NCBI GenBank assembly: GCA_902461565.1
Contig: CABPYL010000001.1
Span: forward strand, 1-64,000
Source: an uncultured Porphyromonadaceae bacterium
Lineage (GTDB): Bacteria > Bacteroidota > Bacteroidia > Bacteroidales > Muribaculaceae
Direction of reading: 5' to 3'
DNA: 64,000 nucleotides
In this document: piece after piece, positions 1-8,594 of the stretch
Layout: each line of letters starts with the position of its first letter
Position numbering within the stretch: position 1 is the first letter of the stretch
Made by a program: the position numbers and the translations under genes
Notes under the pieces: model-generated
Database searches by the model: none
Told to the model about the DNA's origin: nothing
The model's input: the letters and a program-made list of their open reading frames with translations, nothing else

Positions 1-74
1 TGAACCGGGTAAGGGGAAATATGTCTCTATTTTTGTCTTAAATGAAAGAGCCGTGTTTTTGGGGGATCTTTCGT

Positions 75-1268
75 TTATTTCAGTTTTGCGCCTTTGGTGC
101 CTTTTAAGCCGGCACCCATTGCGAATATGTTTGCGTCGTAGCTCACGGTCTTGCCGTCCTGATCGCGTTTGCGCTTGAAGGCGAGTTTTACAAGTTCGTC
201 CATCAGTTTGGTGAACGACAGTCCTGTGGCTTCCCAAAGGTAGAATGAGAGTGAGCCGGGGATAGTGTTTATCTCGTTTACGTAGATATCGCGTGTTTTG
301 CCGTCGATCATCACGTCCACGCGGCTCACGCCGTGGCAGCCGAGAACGCGGAACGTCTCGCCGGCAAGGAACCGGATGCGTTCGGTCTCCTCTTTGGGCA
401 ATTCTGCGGGAATACGTTTTTTGGATGCGTGCATGCCCATACTGTCTTTTGTGCCGCCCATGTATTTGTCGTCATAGGAAAGGATGTAGCCGCTCTTGAT
501 AGGTTCCTCGAGAACTGACGTGCGGTATTCGTCGGCATCGCCGAGAACGGAGCAGTTTATTTCCTGTAGCTCCTGCACCATTTTTTCGACGATGATACGC
601 GATGAGTAGCGGGAGGCGTCGGCAACACATTCGTTAAGTTCCTCGCGGTTGGATGCACGACCTATTCCGACGCTCGAACCTAAATTGGAAGGCTTTACTA
701 TCACGGGATAGCCGAGTTCCTTCTCGATGCGGGCTGTAAGTTCGTCGCGTCGTGCAATCCAGCGCTTGTCGGTGAACCATATGTAATCCACTACGGGAAT
801 ACCGTCGGATGCAAGAATCATTTTCATTGTGATCTTGTCCATGCCGTTTGCCGACGAATGGGTGTTGCATCCGGCATAGGGTATTCCGATGGTTTCCAGA
901 ACACCTTCGAAAATGCCGTCCTCGCCGTTGGATCCGTGCAGAGCGGGAATCACAACGTCCAGGTGCTCTACCGGTTTGGTGTTATTGCCGAACAGACCTT
1001 TGCCTTTCACCGGATACAGGTTGTAGTCGCCGAAAACGGGACGCATAAAAACTTCCTGGCACTGCGACAGAAGTGTGGCAGTGTTCCGGTAGTTCTTCGT
1101 GTCTTTGAGGGCTTCGCCGGTGTACCATTGGCCCTGTTTGGTGATGTATACGGGAATAACGTTGTAGCGGTCGGTGTCGATGGCGGCCATTGCCTGGCAG
1201 GCGGTGAGTACGGATATTTCATGTTCGGTGGAACGTCCGCCGAAAAATACTCCTATGTTGGTTTTCAT
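75..1268 (-). CDS. ddl: D-alanine--D-alanine ligase family protein (long form)
   Basis: This is an ATP-grasp ligase predicted to join two D-alanines for the peptidoglycan stem peptide in the cytoplasm. Visible motifs are GGRSTEHEIS (residues 10-19), HGSNGEDG (111-118), KPSNLGSSVGIG (about 192-203) and the metal- and ATP-binding VNEINTIPGS (330-339). At 397 residues it is much longer than the roughly 306 residues of E. coli DdlB, with extra sequence around residues 60-100 and at the C-terminus. The substrate-binding loop reads NTIPGSLSF, as in long and Van-like relatives, rather than NTSPGMT. It lies 10 bases downstream of the membrane MurF-like gene on the same strand, so the two products probably act in sequence. 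D-Ala-D-Ala specificity is inferred; D-Ala-D-X activity is possible. Confidence 0.85.
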   Translation of the reverse strand: MKTNIGVFFGGRSTEHEISVLTACQAMAAIDTDRYNVIPVYITKQGQWYTGEALKDTKNYRNTATLLSQCQEVFMRPVFGDYNLYPVKGKGLFGNNTKPVEHLDVVIPALHGSNGEDGIFEGVLETIGIPYAGCNTHSSANGMDKITMKMILASDGIPVVDYIWFTDKRWIARRDELTARIEKELGYPVIVKPSNLGSSVGIGRASNREELNECVADASRYSSRIIVEKMVQELQEINCSVLGDADEYRTSVLEEPIKSGYILSYDDKYMGGTKDSMGMHASKKRIPAELPKEETERIRFLAGETFRVLGCHGVSRVDVMIDGKTRDIYVNEINTIPGSLSFYLWEATGLSFTKLMDELVKLAFKRKRDQDGKTVSYDANIFAMGAGLKGTKGAKLK

Positions 1269-1278
1269 CTTTTATATC

Positions 1279-2871
1279 TTATTTAAAAGTATCGGGTAAA
1301 TCATTTTCGTAAAGGACAGTATCGCCAGCTGCGGCAATGGTATGTAGCAGCTGTTGTGCTTCGGCGAATGTCTCGGGTGTGTGGATGGCGTTTTCGGGCA
1401 TGCCGCCGCGGCGCAGGCCTTCAGTTATGGCCTCGCGGTTATAACGGCCTACAACTATCGCCACATCGCAGCTCGCGGCGGCTTTTTCGCCGAAAGCGGC
1501 GTTCAGTTCTACCTCGCGCTCGCCAAGTTCTATCATGCCTGGGGTTATAAGGATTCTCTTGCCGGGTTTCATGGATGCGAGCACATCAAGCGCCATTGCA
1601 GACCCGACGGGATTGCTGTTGAAGGCGTCGTCGATGATGGTATAGCCGCCTGGAATATGTTTGATGCTCAGGCGGTGTTCCACCTGTTCGAGCTGGCTCA
1701 CGGCATAGCGGATGCGGTCGTCTCCGACGCCCATCTCGCGTGCCATTGCCGCGGCTCCGAGGATGTTGGACACGTTGCACTCGCCGACGAGGCGCGTTTC
1801 AAGTGCGATTTCGGTACCGTCAGGACATACCATAGTGAAGTGTGTGCCCGTGCGGCTGTATTCCACGTTGCGGGCGGTGTAGTCGGCGTCCTTGGTGTTT
1901 TTTACCGCATATCTGCGGCAGCGTACGTTGCTCACCGGGCGGTCGGCAATCTTTTCAAAGTCGTTGTTTACAAGCGCTATGCCGTTGGAGGGAAGGGCGT
2001 CTATAAGTTCGAATTTGGTAGCCTGCACATTCTCTATTGTCTTGAATGATTCCAGGTGCTGCGGTCCTACGGCGGTGATTATGCCTGCCTGCGGGTGAAC
2101 GATGCGGCAGATTTCGTCGATGTCGCCTGTCTGCTTGGCACCCATCTCCACGATGAACACTTCATGATAGGGTTTAAGCTGTTCTCGAACGGTGCGTACC
2201 ACACCCATCGGGGTATTGAAGCTGCCGGGAGTCATCAGCGTTTCGTATTTCTCGGAGAGAATGCGGTACAGATAGTGCTTTGTTGTGGTTTTACCGTAGC
2301 TGCCCGTGATGCCTATAATTTTCAGGTCAGGCATATCGGCCAGACGGGCTTTCGCATCGTTGATGTATCGGCCGGTTATATGTTTTTCAACAGGCGTGAG
2401 CAGAGTGTTTGCCACAACGATAAGAATCAGCGAGCCGCAGTAGCATCCGAGGAGGGTAGCGGTTGCTACAAAAAGACGATGCAGCAACCCGCCGTCGAAC
2501 AGAATCATGGTAACTGCAACAATCAGAGCGGCCACAAAGAACGCCGTGGCCATTATGCGCCATGCGCGCGATGTCATGACAAGCGGTTTCTTGTACTTTT
2601 TGCCGCGGAGATGTCCGTAGCTGAAAATGAAGAAAATACCGCACAGAATCATTGCCGCCGTGTCCGGGAAACGTGGAACAAGAGTGGCGAAGAATATCAC
2701 CATGCCACACAGACGCCAGGGGTTGGTGCTGTCGCCGCTTTCCGAAATCCAGCGGCGGAAGCGGTCGGCGCGGTAGCTGTTCTGCTGGAACATCATCAGT
2801 ACGCGGCTCAGCTCTATTCTCAGGTTGGCGAGCGCGAGCAGTCCGACAATAATGTATAAGGCTGTTATCAT
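1279..2871 (-). CDS. Membrane-anchored MurF-like ligase (D-Ala-D-Ala adding enzyme family)
   Basis: This Mur ligase family protein adds a D-Ala-D-Ala-type dipeptide to a UDP-MurNAc-tripeptide or a related acceptor. The ATP-binding P-loop GITGSYGKTTTK is at residues 187-198, followed by the central and C-terminal Mur ligase domains (QLEQVEHRL and DDAFNSNP are typical). Unlike standard cytosolic MurF, it has about 160 extra N-terminal residues with several hydrophobic segments (about 1-20, 54-85, 105-125 and 132-157), so it should be held in the inner membrane. The start overlaps the stop of the upstream hydrolase gene by four bases (ATGA), and ddl follows 10 bases on. It is probably a paralogue of a housekeeping MurF encoded elsewhere; that is inference. 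Lipid-linked or recycled substrates are possible. Confidence 0.82.
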   Translation of the reverse strand: MITALYIIVGLLALANLRIELSRVLMMFQQNSYRADRFRRWISESGDSTNPWRLCGMVIFFATLVPRFPDTAAMILCGIFFIFSYGHLRGKKYKKPLVMTSRAWRIMATAFFVAALIVAVTMILFDGGLLHRLFVATATLLGCYCGSLILIVVANTLLTPVEKHITGRYINDAKARLADMPDLKIIGITGSYGKTTTKHYLYRILSEKYETLMTPGSFNTPMGVVRTVREQLKPYHEVFIVEMGAKQTGDIDEICRIVHPQAGIITAVGPQHLESFKTIENVQATKFELIDALPSNGIALVNNDFEKIADRPVSNVRCRRYAVKNTKDADYTARNVEYSRTGTHFTMVCPDGTEIALETRLVGECNVSNILGAAAMAREMGVGDDRIRYAVSQLEQVEHRLSIKHIPGGYTIIDDAFNSNPVGSAMALDVLASMKPGKRILITPGMIELGEREVELNAAFGEKAAASCDVAIVVGRYNREAITEGLRRGGMPENAIHTPETFAEAQQLLHTIAAAGDTVLYENDLPDTFK

Positions 2872-3641
2872 CTTTTGAAATTAAGAAAACTTGCAAGTAC
2901 GGCGGAGGTCTGCGCCGGGTGCTCAAGGAATGAATAATGTCCGGCGCCGGGGTAGCTCACCAGACCGGCGTCGGGAATCAGCTTCTCCATCTTCCGTGCG
3001 TCGGAAATGGGGGTGGCAGTATCTTTTTCTCCCCAGATAAGCAGGGTAGGGCATTTGATGGATGGCATAAGATGACACAGGTCCTCGTTCACCACCTTGC
3101 TCATTATGGCGCGCATCTTCGCCGAGGCTGAGGCATAGTCCGACGAACCTGCTTTTCCGCGCATCCGTTCTATATAGGCTTCGGCACGTTTAGGCCCCAT
3201 AAACAGCCTGGCCATGTTCTTGGCAAATTTGAAAGAATATACCTTGATATAGTACTTCGCTGTTCTGCGGGGCTTCACGCCGGCGGCATCGACAAGAATA
3301 ACTCTGTCGGTATCGTTGCGCGAGGCGTAGACGATGGACATGCGGCCGCCGAAGGAATGGCCAACAAGCACGGGGCGGGTTATGCCCAGCGCTTTGGTGA
3401 AATCCTCGAGCATGGCAGTGTAATCTTCTATACCCCAGACGTCCTGCGGCTCGGTGGATTCGCCGAAACCAGGGAGGTCGAGGGTGTATACCGTGGTGGT
3501 GGTATCGGTGCATGCGTCGGTAAGAACCTTTACGGTGGAAGCTTTGCAGCCCCAGCCGTGAAGTACTATCACGGGGCGTTGACCGCTTCCGGCCACGTCG
3601 TAACGTACGCGCACATTGTGTATGTCTATCGTCTTTTCCAT
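2868..3641 (-). CDS. Alpha/beta hydrolase
   Basis: This is a 257-residue alpha/beta-hydrolase-fold protein. The nucleophile elbow is GHSFGG, with an oxyanion-hole HGWG near residue 30 and a likely catalytic His in GAGHYSFLEHP close to the C-terminus. No signal peptide is visible, so it should be cytoplasmic. The reading frame could open at a TTG at 3653, but the ATG at 3641 is the better start. A TAnnTTTG -7 element lies at 3658-3651 on the minus strand, so any transcript from it would be almost leaderless. The gene overlaps the MurF-like gene by four bases and probably leads a three-gene cell-wall cluster. The substrate is unknown; an ester or amide in a cell-wall precursor is one guess from context. 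Confidence 0.82.
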   Translation of the reverse strand: MEKTIDIHNVRVRYDVAGSGQRPVIVLHGWGCKASTVKVLTDACTDTTTTVYTLDLPGFGESTEPQDVWGIEDYTAMLEDFTKALGITRPVLVGHSFGGRMSIVYASRNDTDRVILVDAAGVKPRRTAKYYIKVYSFKFAKNMARLFMGPKRAEAYIERMRGKAGSSDYASASAKMRAIMSKVVNEDLCHLMPSIKCPTLLIWGEKDTATPISDARKMEKLIPDAGLVSYPGAGHYSFLEHPAQTSAVLASFLNFKR

Positions 3642-3762
3642 TTCGGTGTACAAAATTAGCTAAACGCCGTCGCATACGGAAAGTTTTTATCGAAAAAATC
3701 GTTATCCGGCCCGAGAATATGTTTCAGAGGTATCATGCGTTCAGTGCATTTTTTTGCCTGTG

Positions 3763-3795
3763 CTTGGGTTTTTACGGGAAAAAGATTTACCTTTG
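3763..3795 (+). promoter_or_regulatory. Predicted primary-sigma promoter for the 3818 operon
   Basis: CTTG at 3763-3766, then 21 bases, then TACCTTTG at 3788-3795. This matches the Bacteroidota primary-sigma pattern except for the first base of the upstream box. The start codon is 22 bases after the -7 box. Confidence 0.6.
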
Positions 3796-3817
3796 TATCA
3801 AAATATAAAATGATATC

Positions 3818-4198
3818 ATGACTGAAGAAGATAAGAAAAAGCTGAAGCAGGATACCGACGGTCTGCTGACCTATGAATATCTTGCCAATCATATAGGAGA
3901 ATGCGGTCCCGAAGAAATAGACGAACTGATAGAGAATATGGCCCGTGTGGACCTCTCCGGTCAGTTCCTTGCAAGTGCGGCGCGATATCTGCATGCCATT
4001 GATGCCGAGGGATATGCGCCGGCAATCCGTTCGTTGGTATCGCAGGCTATAGACAAAGACCGCGAGCACCGCTATCTTCCCGATCTGCTGCAGGGCCTGT
4101 ATGGCGAGGACTATGAGTCGCGTTGCAACGAGCTATGCGCGACGGACGATAATTTCCGCCGCATTTATAAACGCCTTTTTCCAACGGCTATTATCTGA
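3818..4198 (+). CDS. Conserved hypothetical protein, 126 aa
   Basis: I do not recognise a named family. The product is a small acidic protein, predicted to be wholly helical and cytoplasmic, with no signal peptide or membrane segment. A leading LTYEYLANHI stretch is followed by repeated amphipathic helices. A promoter sits just upstream, and the stop codon is only six bases before the start of the cyclophilin lipoprotein gene, so it is probably first in an operon with that gene and the M16 peptidase. Codon use matches the neighbours, and length and composition support a real gene. A role in folding or proteolysis would be suggested only by context. Confidence 0.7.
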   Translation: MTEEDKKKLKQDTDGLLTYEYLANHIGECGPEEIDELIENMARVDLSGQFLASAARYLHAIDAEGYAPAIRSLVSQAIDKDREHRYLPDLLQGLYGEDYESRCNELCATDDNFRRIYKRLFPTAII

Positions 4199-4204
4199 TT
4201 AATA

Positions 4205-5089
4205 ATGAAAAAATTCTTTTTTGCCGCCACGGCAGCGCTCTGCATTTCCGTCTTTGCAATGAGTTGCACGTCCCGCGCTGCGGCTACAACCGAAGATACA
4301 AATATTTCCATGACCGACAAGAACACACCGGACACAGCCTCCGCCAAAATCGAGGTTGCCACCACTGCCGGAAATTTTACTATCCTGCTGTATGGCGATA
4401 CGCCCAAGCATCGCGACAACTTCCTGAAACTTGTTAAGGAAGGCTATTACAACAACACGCTTTTTCACCGAGTGATCAAGGAATTCATGATTCAGGCCGG
4501 CGATCCCGACAGTCGCAACGCCGCGCCGGGTCAGCGCCTCGGTTCCGGCGGACCCGATTATAAAATTGACGCCGAGATTGTGTACCCCAAACACTTCCAT
4601 AAACGCGGCGCCCTGGCAGCCGCACGTCAGGGCGACATGGTGAACCCCATGAAGCAGTCCAGTGGCTCGCAGTTCTATATCGTTACTGGCCGCAGGATTT
4701 CCGAGAGCGAGCTTAACCAGATGTCCAAAAGCCTGCAGAACAAGAATATGCAGAAAATATTCAACGATCTTGCCATTCAGCACCGCGACAGCATACAGGC
4801 AATGCAGAAGCGTGGCGACCGTCAGGGGCTTATGGCTCTGCAGGACAGTCTGATACGTCAGACCGAGGAAATTGCAGCCAAGCAGCCGGCACCCGAGATT
4901 TCCGAGGAAATGCGTCAGGCATACGCCAATGTAGGCGGCGCTCCGCATCTCGACGGAGACTATACCGTTTTCGGCGAAGTTATTTCCGGAATGGATGTTG
5001 TAGACGCTATTGAAAAAGCCGAAACCGACGGTGCCGACCGTCCTACGAAAGATATACGCATTATTTCGATGAAGGTTCTCTCGGAATGA
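4205..5089 (+). CDS. Cyclophilin-type peptidyl-prolyl isomerase, lipoprotein
   Basis: The protein starts with a lipoprotein signal peptide with lipobox FAMSC (acylated Cys21), so it is exported and membrane-anchored. A cyclophilin domain begins near residue 50 (ATTAGNFTILLYGDTP) and includes the core segments YYNNTLFHRVIKEFMIQAGD and SGSQFYIVTG. Between QFYIVTG and the closing strand YTVFGEVISGMDVVDAI there is an insert of about 80 residues, rich in Gln, Lys and Asp, that looks helical and is absent from minimal cyclophilins. The likely role is cis-trans isomerisation of prolyl bonds in the periplasm or at the outer membrane. The stop overlaps the next gene's start by four bases (ATGA), which implies coupling with the M16 peptidase. 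Confidence 0.88.
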   Translation: MKKFFFAATAALCISVFAMSCTSRAAATTEDTNISMTDKNTPDTASAKIEVATTAGNFTILLYGDTPKHRDNFLKLVKEGYYNNTLFHRVIKEFMIQAGDPDSRNAAPGQRLGSGGPDYKIDAEIVYPKHFHKRGALAAARQGDMVNPMKQSSGSQFYIVTGRRISESELNQMSKSLQNKNMQKIFNDLAIQHRDSIQAMQKRGDRQGLMALQDSLIRQTEEIAAKQPAPEISEEMRQAYANVGGAPHLDGDYTVFGEVISGMDVVDAIEKAETDGADRPTKDIRIISMKVLSE

Positions 5090-6348
5090 GCAACCTCGAA
5101 TATCCTGTGCGCAGAGCCGTTTTAGACAATGGCCTGCGCATTGTTCATTCTTTTGACGGCACCACGGCAATGGCGGCTGTGAATGTGCTGTACAATGTCG
5201 GCGCCCGAGACGAGAAACGCTCGCTCACGGGCATGGCACACCTTTTCGAGCATCTAATGTTCGGCGGTTCGGCCAATGTGCCCGACTACGACAGCGTACT
5301 CACGGCGGCGGGCGGCACGAACAATGCCTGGACAAGTTCCGACTTCACCAATTTCTATATAACGCTGCCAGCGCAGAACATATCCACGGCATTCTACCTC
5401 GAAAGCGACCGCATGCTCTCGCTCGCCTTTAATCCGCGTTCTCTGAATGTGCAGAAAGGGGTGGTGGTTGAGGAATTCAAGCAGACTTGTCTCGACAAGC
5501 CGTACGGCGACCTGATGCATATTGTCCGCCGACTTGCCTATGGTGCGGATCATCCGTACTCGTGGCCTGTGATCGGTCTCAGGCCCGAGCATATCCGGGA
5601 TGTGGCTATGGAAGATGTAAAAGCGTGGTTCTACGCCCACTATGCGCCCAACAATGCCATTCTTTCTGTTGCGGGTAACGTTGATTTTGATACGACGCTG
5701 CGCCTTGCAAACGAATGGTTCGGCGATATACCGCGCCGCGATATCGCATCCCGTGTGCTGCCTGCTTCGGGTTTTCCGACGGCCAAGGTTCATCATGTGG
5801 AGGAAGCTGCCGTACCTTTCCCTATGCTTGTGCTCGCCATTCCGATGGATTCCTACGGTACAGAGCGTTATTTCGCCGCCGACGCGATCACCGACCTGCT
5901 GTCTGCGGGATATTCCGCGCGGTTCAGCGAGAAACTTGTGTACGAAGTGTCCAAAGGGCTGATTTCGACTTGCGACGCCTCCATTATCGGATGTGAACAC
6001 GAGGGCCTTGTGCTGATAATGGCCCAGCTTTCCGATGCCTCTACAGAGGCTTTCGACAGTGCCGAGGAAATGATAATGGACCAGGCACGCCGCCTGGCTG
6101 TGCAGGGTGATATATCGCCGCGCGAGCTTGAGCGGTGCTACAACAATTTCGAGGCTAATTTCTGTTACTCCAACCTCGGTTATCTTTCGCGTGCAACGAA
6201 TCTTGCCAAAGCCGAATATCATGGCGAGGATATCAACCGCGAGGTGCGCGACCGCCGTGCTCTTGCCGTTGACACTATCGCCGCCGAGGCCGACCGCCTG
6301 TTCAACCGCACGCCTTACGTCCGGCTGGATTACAGACCGAAACAATAA
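5086..6348 (+). CDS. M16 family zinc metallopeptidase (insulinase/processing-peptidase type)
   Basis: This 420-residue protein has the inverted zinc motif HLFEH (His52, Glu55, His56) in GMAHLFEHLMFGGS and the distal zinc ligand Glu in VVVEEFKQ (about residues 127-133). A second, non-catalytic M16 domain follows from about residue 200. It lacks a signal peptide, so it is either cytosolic or exported by an unrecognised route. M16 proteins of this size often work as dimers and degrade small peptides; the substrate here is unknown. It is translationally coupled to the upstream cyclophilin gene through an ATGA overlap. Confidence 0.9.
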   Translation: MSNLEYPVRRAVLDNGLRIVHSFDGTTAMAAVNVLYNVGARDEKRSLTGMAHLFEHLMFGGSANVPDYDSVLTAAGGTNNAWTSSDFTNFYITLPAQNISTAFYLESDRMLSLAFNPRSLNVQKGVVVEEFKQTCLDKPYGDLMHIVRRLAYGADHPYSWPVIGLRPEHIRDVAMEDVKAWFYAHYAPNNAILSVAGNVDFDTTLRLANEWFGDIPRRDIASRVLPASGFPTAKVHHVEEAAVPFPMLVLAIPMDSYGTERYFAADAITDLLSAGYSARFSEKLVYEVSKGLISTCDASIIGCEHEGLVLIMAQLSDASTEAFDSAEEMIMDQARRLAVQGDISPRELERCYNNFEANFCYSNLGYLSRATNLAKAEYHGEDINREVRDRRALAVDTIAAEADRLFNRTPYVRLDYRPKQ

Positions 6349-6356
6349 AAGACAAA

Positions 6357-6382
6357 CCCCGGAAACTACATAGCCGCCGGGG
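6357..6382. terminator. Hairpin between convergent M16 and GH97 genes
   Basis: CCCCGG (6357-6362) and CCGGGG (6377-6382) form a GC-rich hairpin in the 59-base gap between two convergent genes. It could serve both strands. There is no strong T-tract on the plus side, so this is a moderate call. Confidence 0.5.
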
Positions 6383-6407
6383 TCTGTTGTATATTTAAGG
6401 AAACAAT

Positions 6408-8393
6408 TTATCTGATTATGGCTGCGAAACCGCCGCCGGGAGCGAGGTGCAGTTTGAGGCTGCTGTTCTGAGCGAGGGTAGTGGAGGTGCGCTTGTAGTC
6501 GCGACCGATGCGGTGTGCGTTGGCGCCGTCGCTGAAAATCTCGGCCTTGTGCATGCCGGGCGTGAGGAACGAAAGGTCAAGCTCGATGTCGCGCGGCGTC
6601 CAGTCGGTTATACCGCCGATGTACCATGTGTCGCCCTTGCGGCGTGCCGTAACGATGTACTCGCCGAATTTACCTTTGAGAATGCGTGTCTCGTCCCATG
6701 AGGTTGGAACCTCGGCGATGAAAGTGGCGCATTCGTCGTTGCGGCGGTAGTTGGAGGGGGAGTCGCAGAGCATGTTCAGCGGCGAATCCAGTACCATATA
6801 TAATGCCAGCTGGCGGCAACGCGTTCCCTGGCTCATGGGCTCGCTGTTGCAGGGATAGTAATTGCCTTTAGAGGCGTTGCGCATTGCGCCCTGGGTGTAG
6901 TCCATCGGACCGCCAATCTGGCGGATGAAGGGTATCTGAACGTCATATGTAACCTGATCGACATCCGTTTTTGACCATTTCATGTTTTCGAGGCCGAAAA
7001 CGCCCTCCACGTTGAGCACGTTGGGATATGTGCGGTTGAGACCGGCAGGGATGAAGGCTCCGTGCATGTCGAGTACGAGATTGTAGCGCGCAGCCGTTTC
7101 TGCGGCGTCGTAGAAGAATTTGGTCATCGGCTGGTCGTTGCGGTCGAAAAAGTCTACCTTGAAGCCCTTTACACCCATTTCGGAATAGTGCTTGCACACC
7201 CTTTCCATGTCGCGCTCGAAAGCGAGGTATCCGGCCCACAGGATGATGCCTACGTTCTTTTCCTTTCCGTATGCAATCAGTTCCTCCAGATTGATTTCCG
7301 GAACGACCTGAAACAGGTCGGCTTTCTTGTTTACGGCCCAGCCCTCGTCCAGAATTACATATTCAATGCCTTTTTCGGAAGCGAAGTCGATGTATGCCTT
7401 GTAGGTATCGTTATTCACGCCCGTCTTGAAGTCCACGCCGTCGATGTTCCATGCGTTCCACCATTCCCATGCCACCTTGCCAGGCTTTATCCAGCTGATG
7501 TCGGCCAAGCGGTTAGGTGCGCCGAGCAGATAACTCAGTTCGGTAGCGGCGAGCGTCTTGTCTTCACCGGCCACAACGATTATGCGCCACGGCAAAGCGC
7601 GCGGAGCCTCAATTCTGGCGATATAGTTCTCCCGCGATTTCACCACACCCTGCAGCATGTTGTGACCACCTTGTTCGATAGTCTTGGGATAGGGAGGGAA
7701 TATACCTTTCAGGGTATTGCCCTGTGCGTTGAGGAACATTCCGGGGTAGTCGTCGATGTTTGCTTCGGTGATCACCACCTTTGTGTCGCCGGCAGTCTCG
7801 GCCATCACGGGCAAGAATGCCAGGCGTTTGCTGTCCATTTTGTCGATGGCGCCGATGGTGTACTGCGCTTCGAAGGAGTTGAAAAACTGCTGCTCGAAGT
7901 TTTTCGGGTTATTCTGTTTCACGAACGGCATCGCTGCCGTGGTGCCGGGGGTGAAGTTGTACTCGGCAATCTCGTCCATCACCTTGAAAGGCGTATTGGC
8001 GTTGCTGACAAAGCGGTAGGCGATGCCGTCGTTATATGCGCGGAACTGTACATCCCAGTTCTTGTCGATGTGCAGGGTGAGCTGGTTGTAATTCTCGGGG
8101 ATGGATTCCGAACGGTAGAATGGCGATGCGATGACACCGCTTACACTTGTGCGCTTGGTCGATTTCACTTTCGAGCCCGGGCCGATTGTGGAGCTGTTGT
8201 CCAGCACAAGGCCAATCTGTGATGGCTGCATCAGCTCGGTGCCGTTGTATTCGGCGTTGAGGCTGAATGTTTCTCCCGCAGTGATTCTGGTAGATACCTT
8301 TCCGTCGGGAGATTTCAGGGTGTACGAGGCTGTCTTTGCCTGGGCGGCTACGACGGCGGCGCCGGCCAAGAGCAGCAGTGCGAATTTTTTCAT
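6408..8393 (-). CDS. Glycoside hydrolase family 97 (alpha-galactosidase/alpha-glucosidase)
   Basis: This 661-residue enzyme has a signal peptide (MKKFALLLLAGAAVVAAQAK) and is therefore exported. The order is that of GH97: an N-terminal beta-sandwich to about residue 285, a catalytic TIM barrel (WNAWNIDGVDFKTG to about 560) and a C-terminal beta domain. GFKVDFFDRNDQ places Asp414 where retaining GH97 enzymes carry their nucleophile, and Glu463 in NVEGVFGLEN is a candidate acid. The Asp favours a retaining, alpha-galactosidase-like member over the inverting SusB type, which uses a Glu base; this is inference from the motif. The gene stands alone and has its own promoter about 30 bases upstream, with a 20-base palindrome over the -7 box. 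Confidence 0.9.
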   Translation of the reverse strand: MKKFALLLLAGAAVVAAQAKTASYTLKSPDGKVSTRITAGETFSLNAEYNGTELMQPSQIGLVLDNSSTIGPGSKVKSTKRTSVSGVIASPFYRSESIPENYNQLTLHIDKNWDVQFRAYNDGIAYRFVSNANTPFKVMDEIAEYNFTPGTTAAMPFVKQNNPKNFEQQFFNSFEAQYTIGAIDKMDSKRLAFLPVMAETAGDTKVVITEANIDDYPGMFLNAQGNTLKGIFPPYPKTIEQGGHNMLQGVVKSRENYIARIEAPRALPWRIIVVAGEDKTLAATELSYLLGAPNRLADISWIKPGKVAWEWWNAWNIDGVDFKTGVNNDTYKAYIDFASEKGIEYVILDEGWAVNKKADLFQVVPEINLEELIAYGKEKNVGIILWAGYLAFERDMERVCKHYSEMGVKGFKVDFFDRNDQPMTKFFYDAAETAARYNLVLDMHGAFIPAGLNRTYPNVLNVEGVFGLENMKWSKTDVDQVTYDVQIPFIRQIGGPMDYTQGAMRNASKGNYYPCNSEPMSQGTRCRQLALYMVLDSPLNMLCDSPSNYRRNDECATFIAEVPTSWDETRILKGKFGEYIVTARRKGDTWYIGGITDWTPRDIELDLSFLTPGMHKAEIFSDGANAHRIGRDYKRTSTTLAQNSSLKLHLAPGGGFAAIIR

Positions 8394-8410
8394 GGAATAA
8401 TGTGCTTGTT

Positions 8411-8452
8411 GTTACTTTTGCAAAAGTAACTAAAAATCCCGAAACCCGCAAA
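8411..8452 (-). promoter_or_regulatory. GH97 promoter with palindromic -7 region
   Basis: On the minus strand, TTTG (8452-8449), 20 bases, then TACTTTTG (8428-8421). The -7 box lies inside the perfect 20-base palindrome GTTACTTTTGCAAAAGTAAC at 8411-8430, which could be an operator. The GH97 start codon is about 28 bases downstream. Confidence 0.7.
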
Positions 8453-8594
8453 GTGCCGAATTAGCTGCCAGTGCAAGGCAAATGCTTTTGCAAATACTTT
8501 TGAACGCTCTTGAATAGATTTTTATTCTGCGAAATGGAGAAATGCAAAAAAATATATATAAATTTGTATGATTGAACAAGATTAATAATACCTA

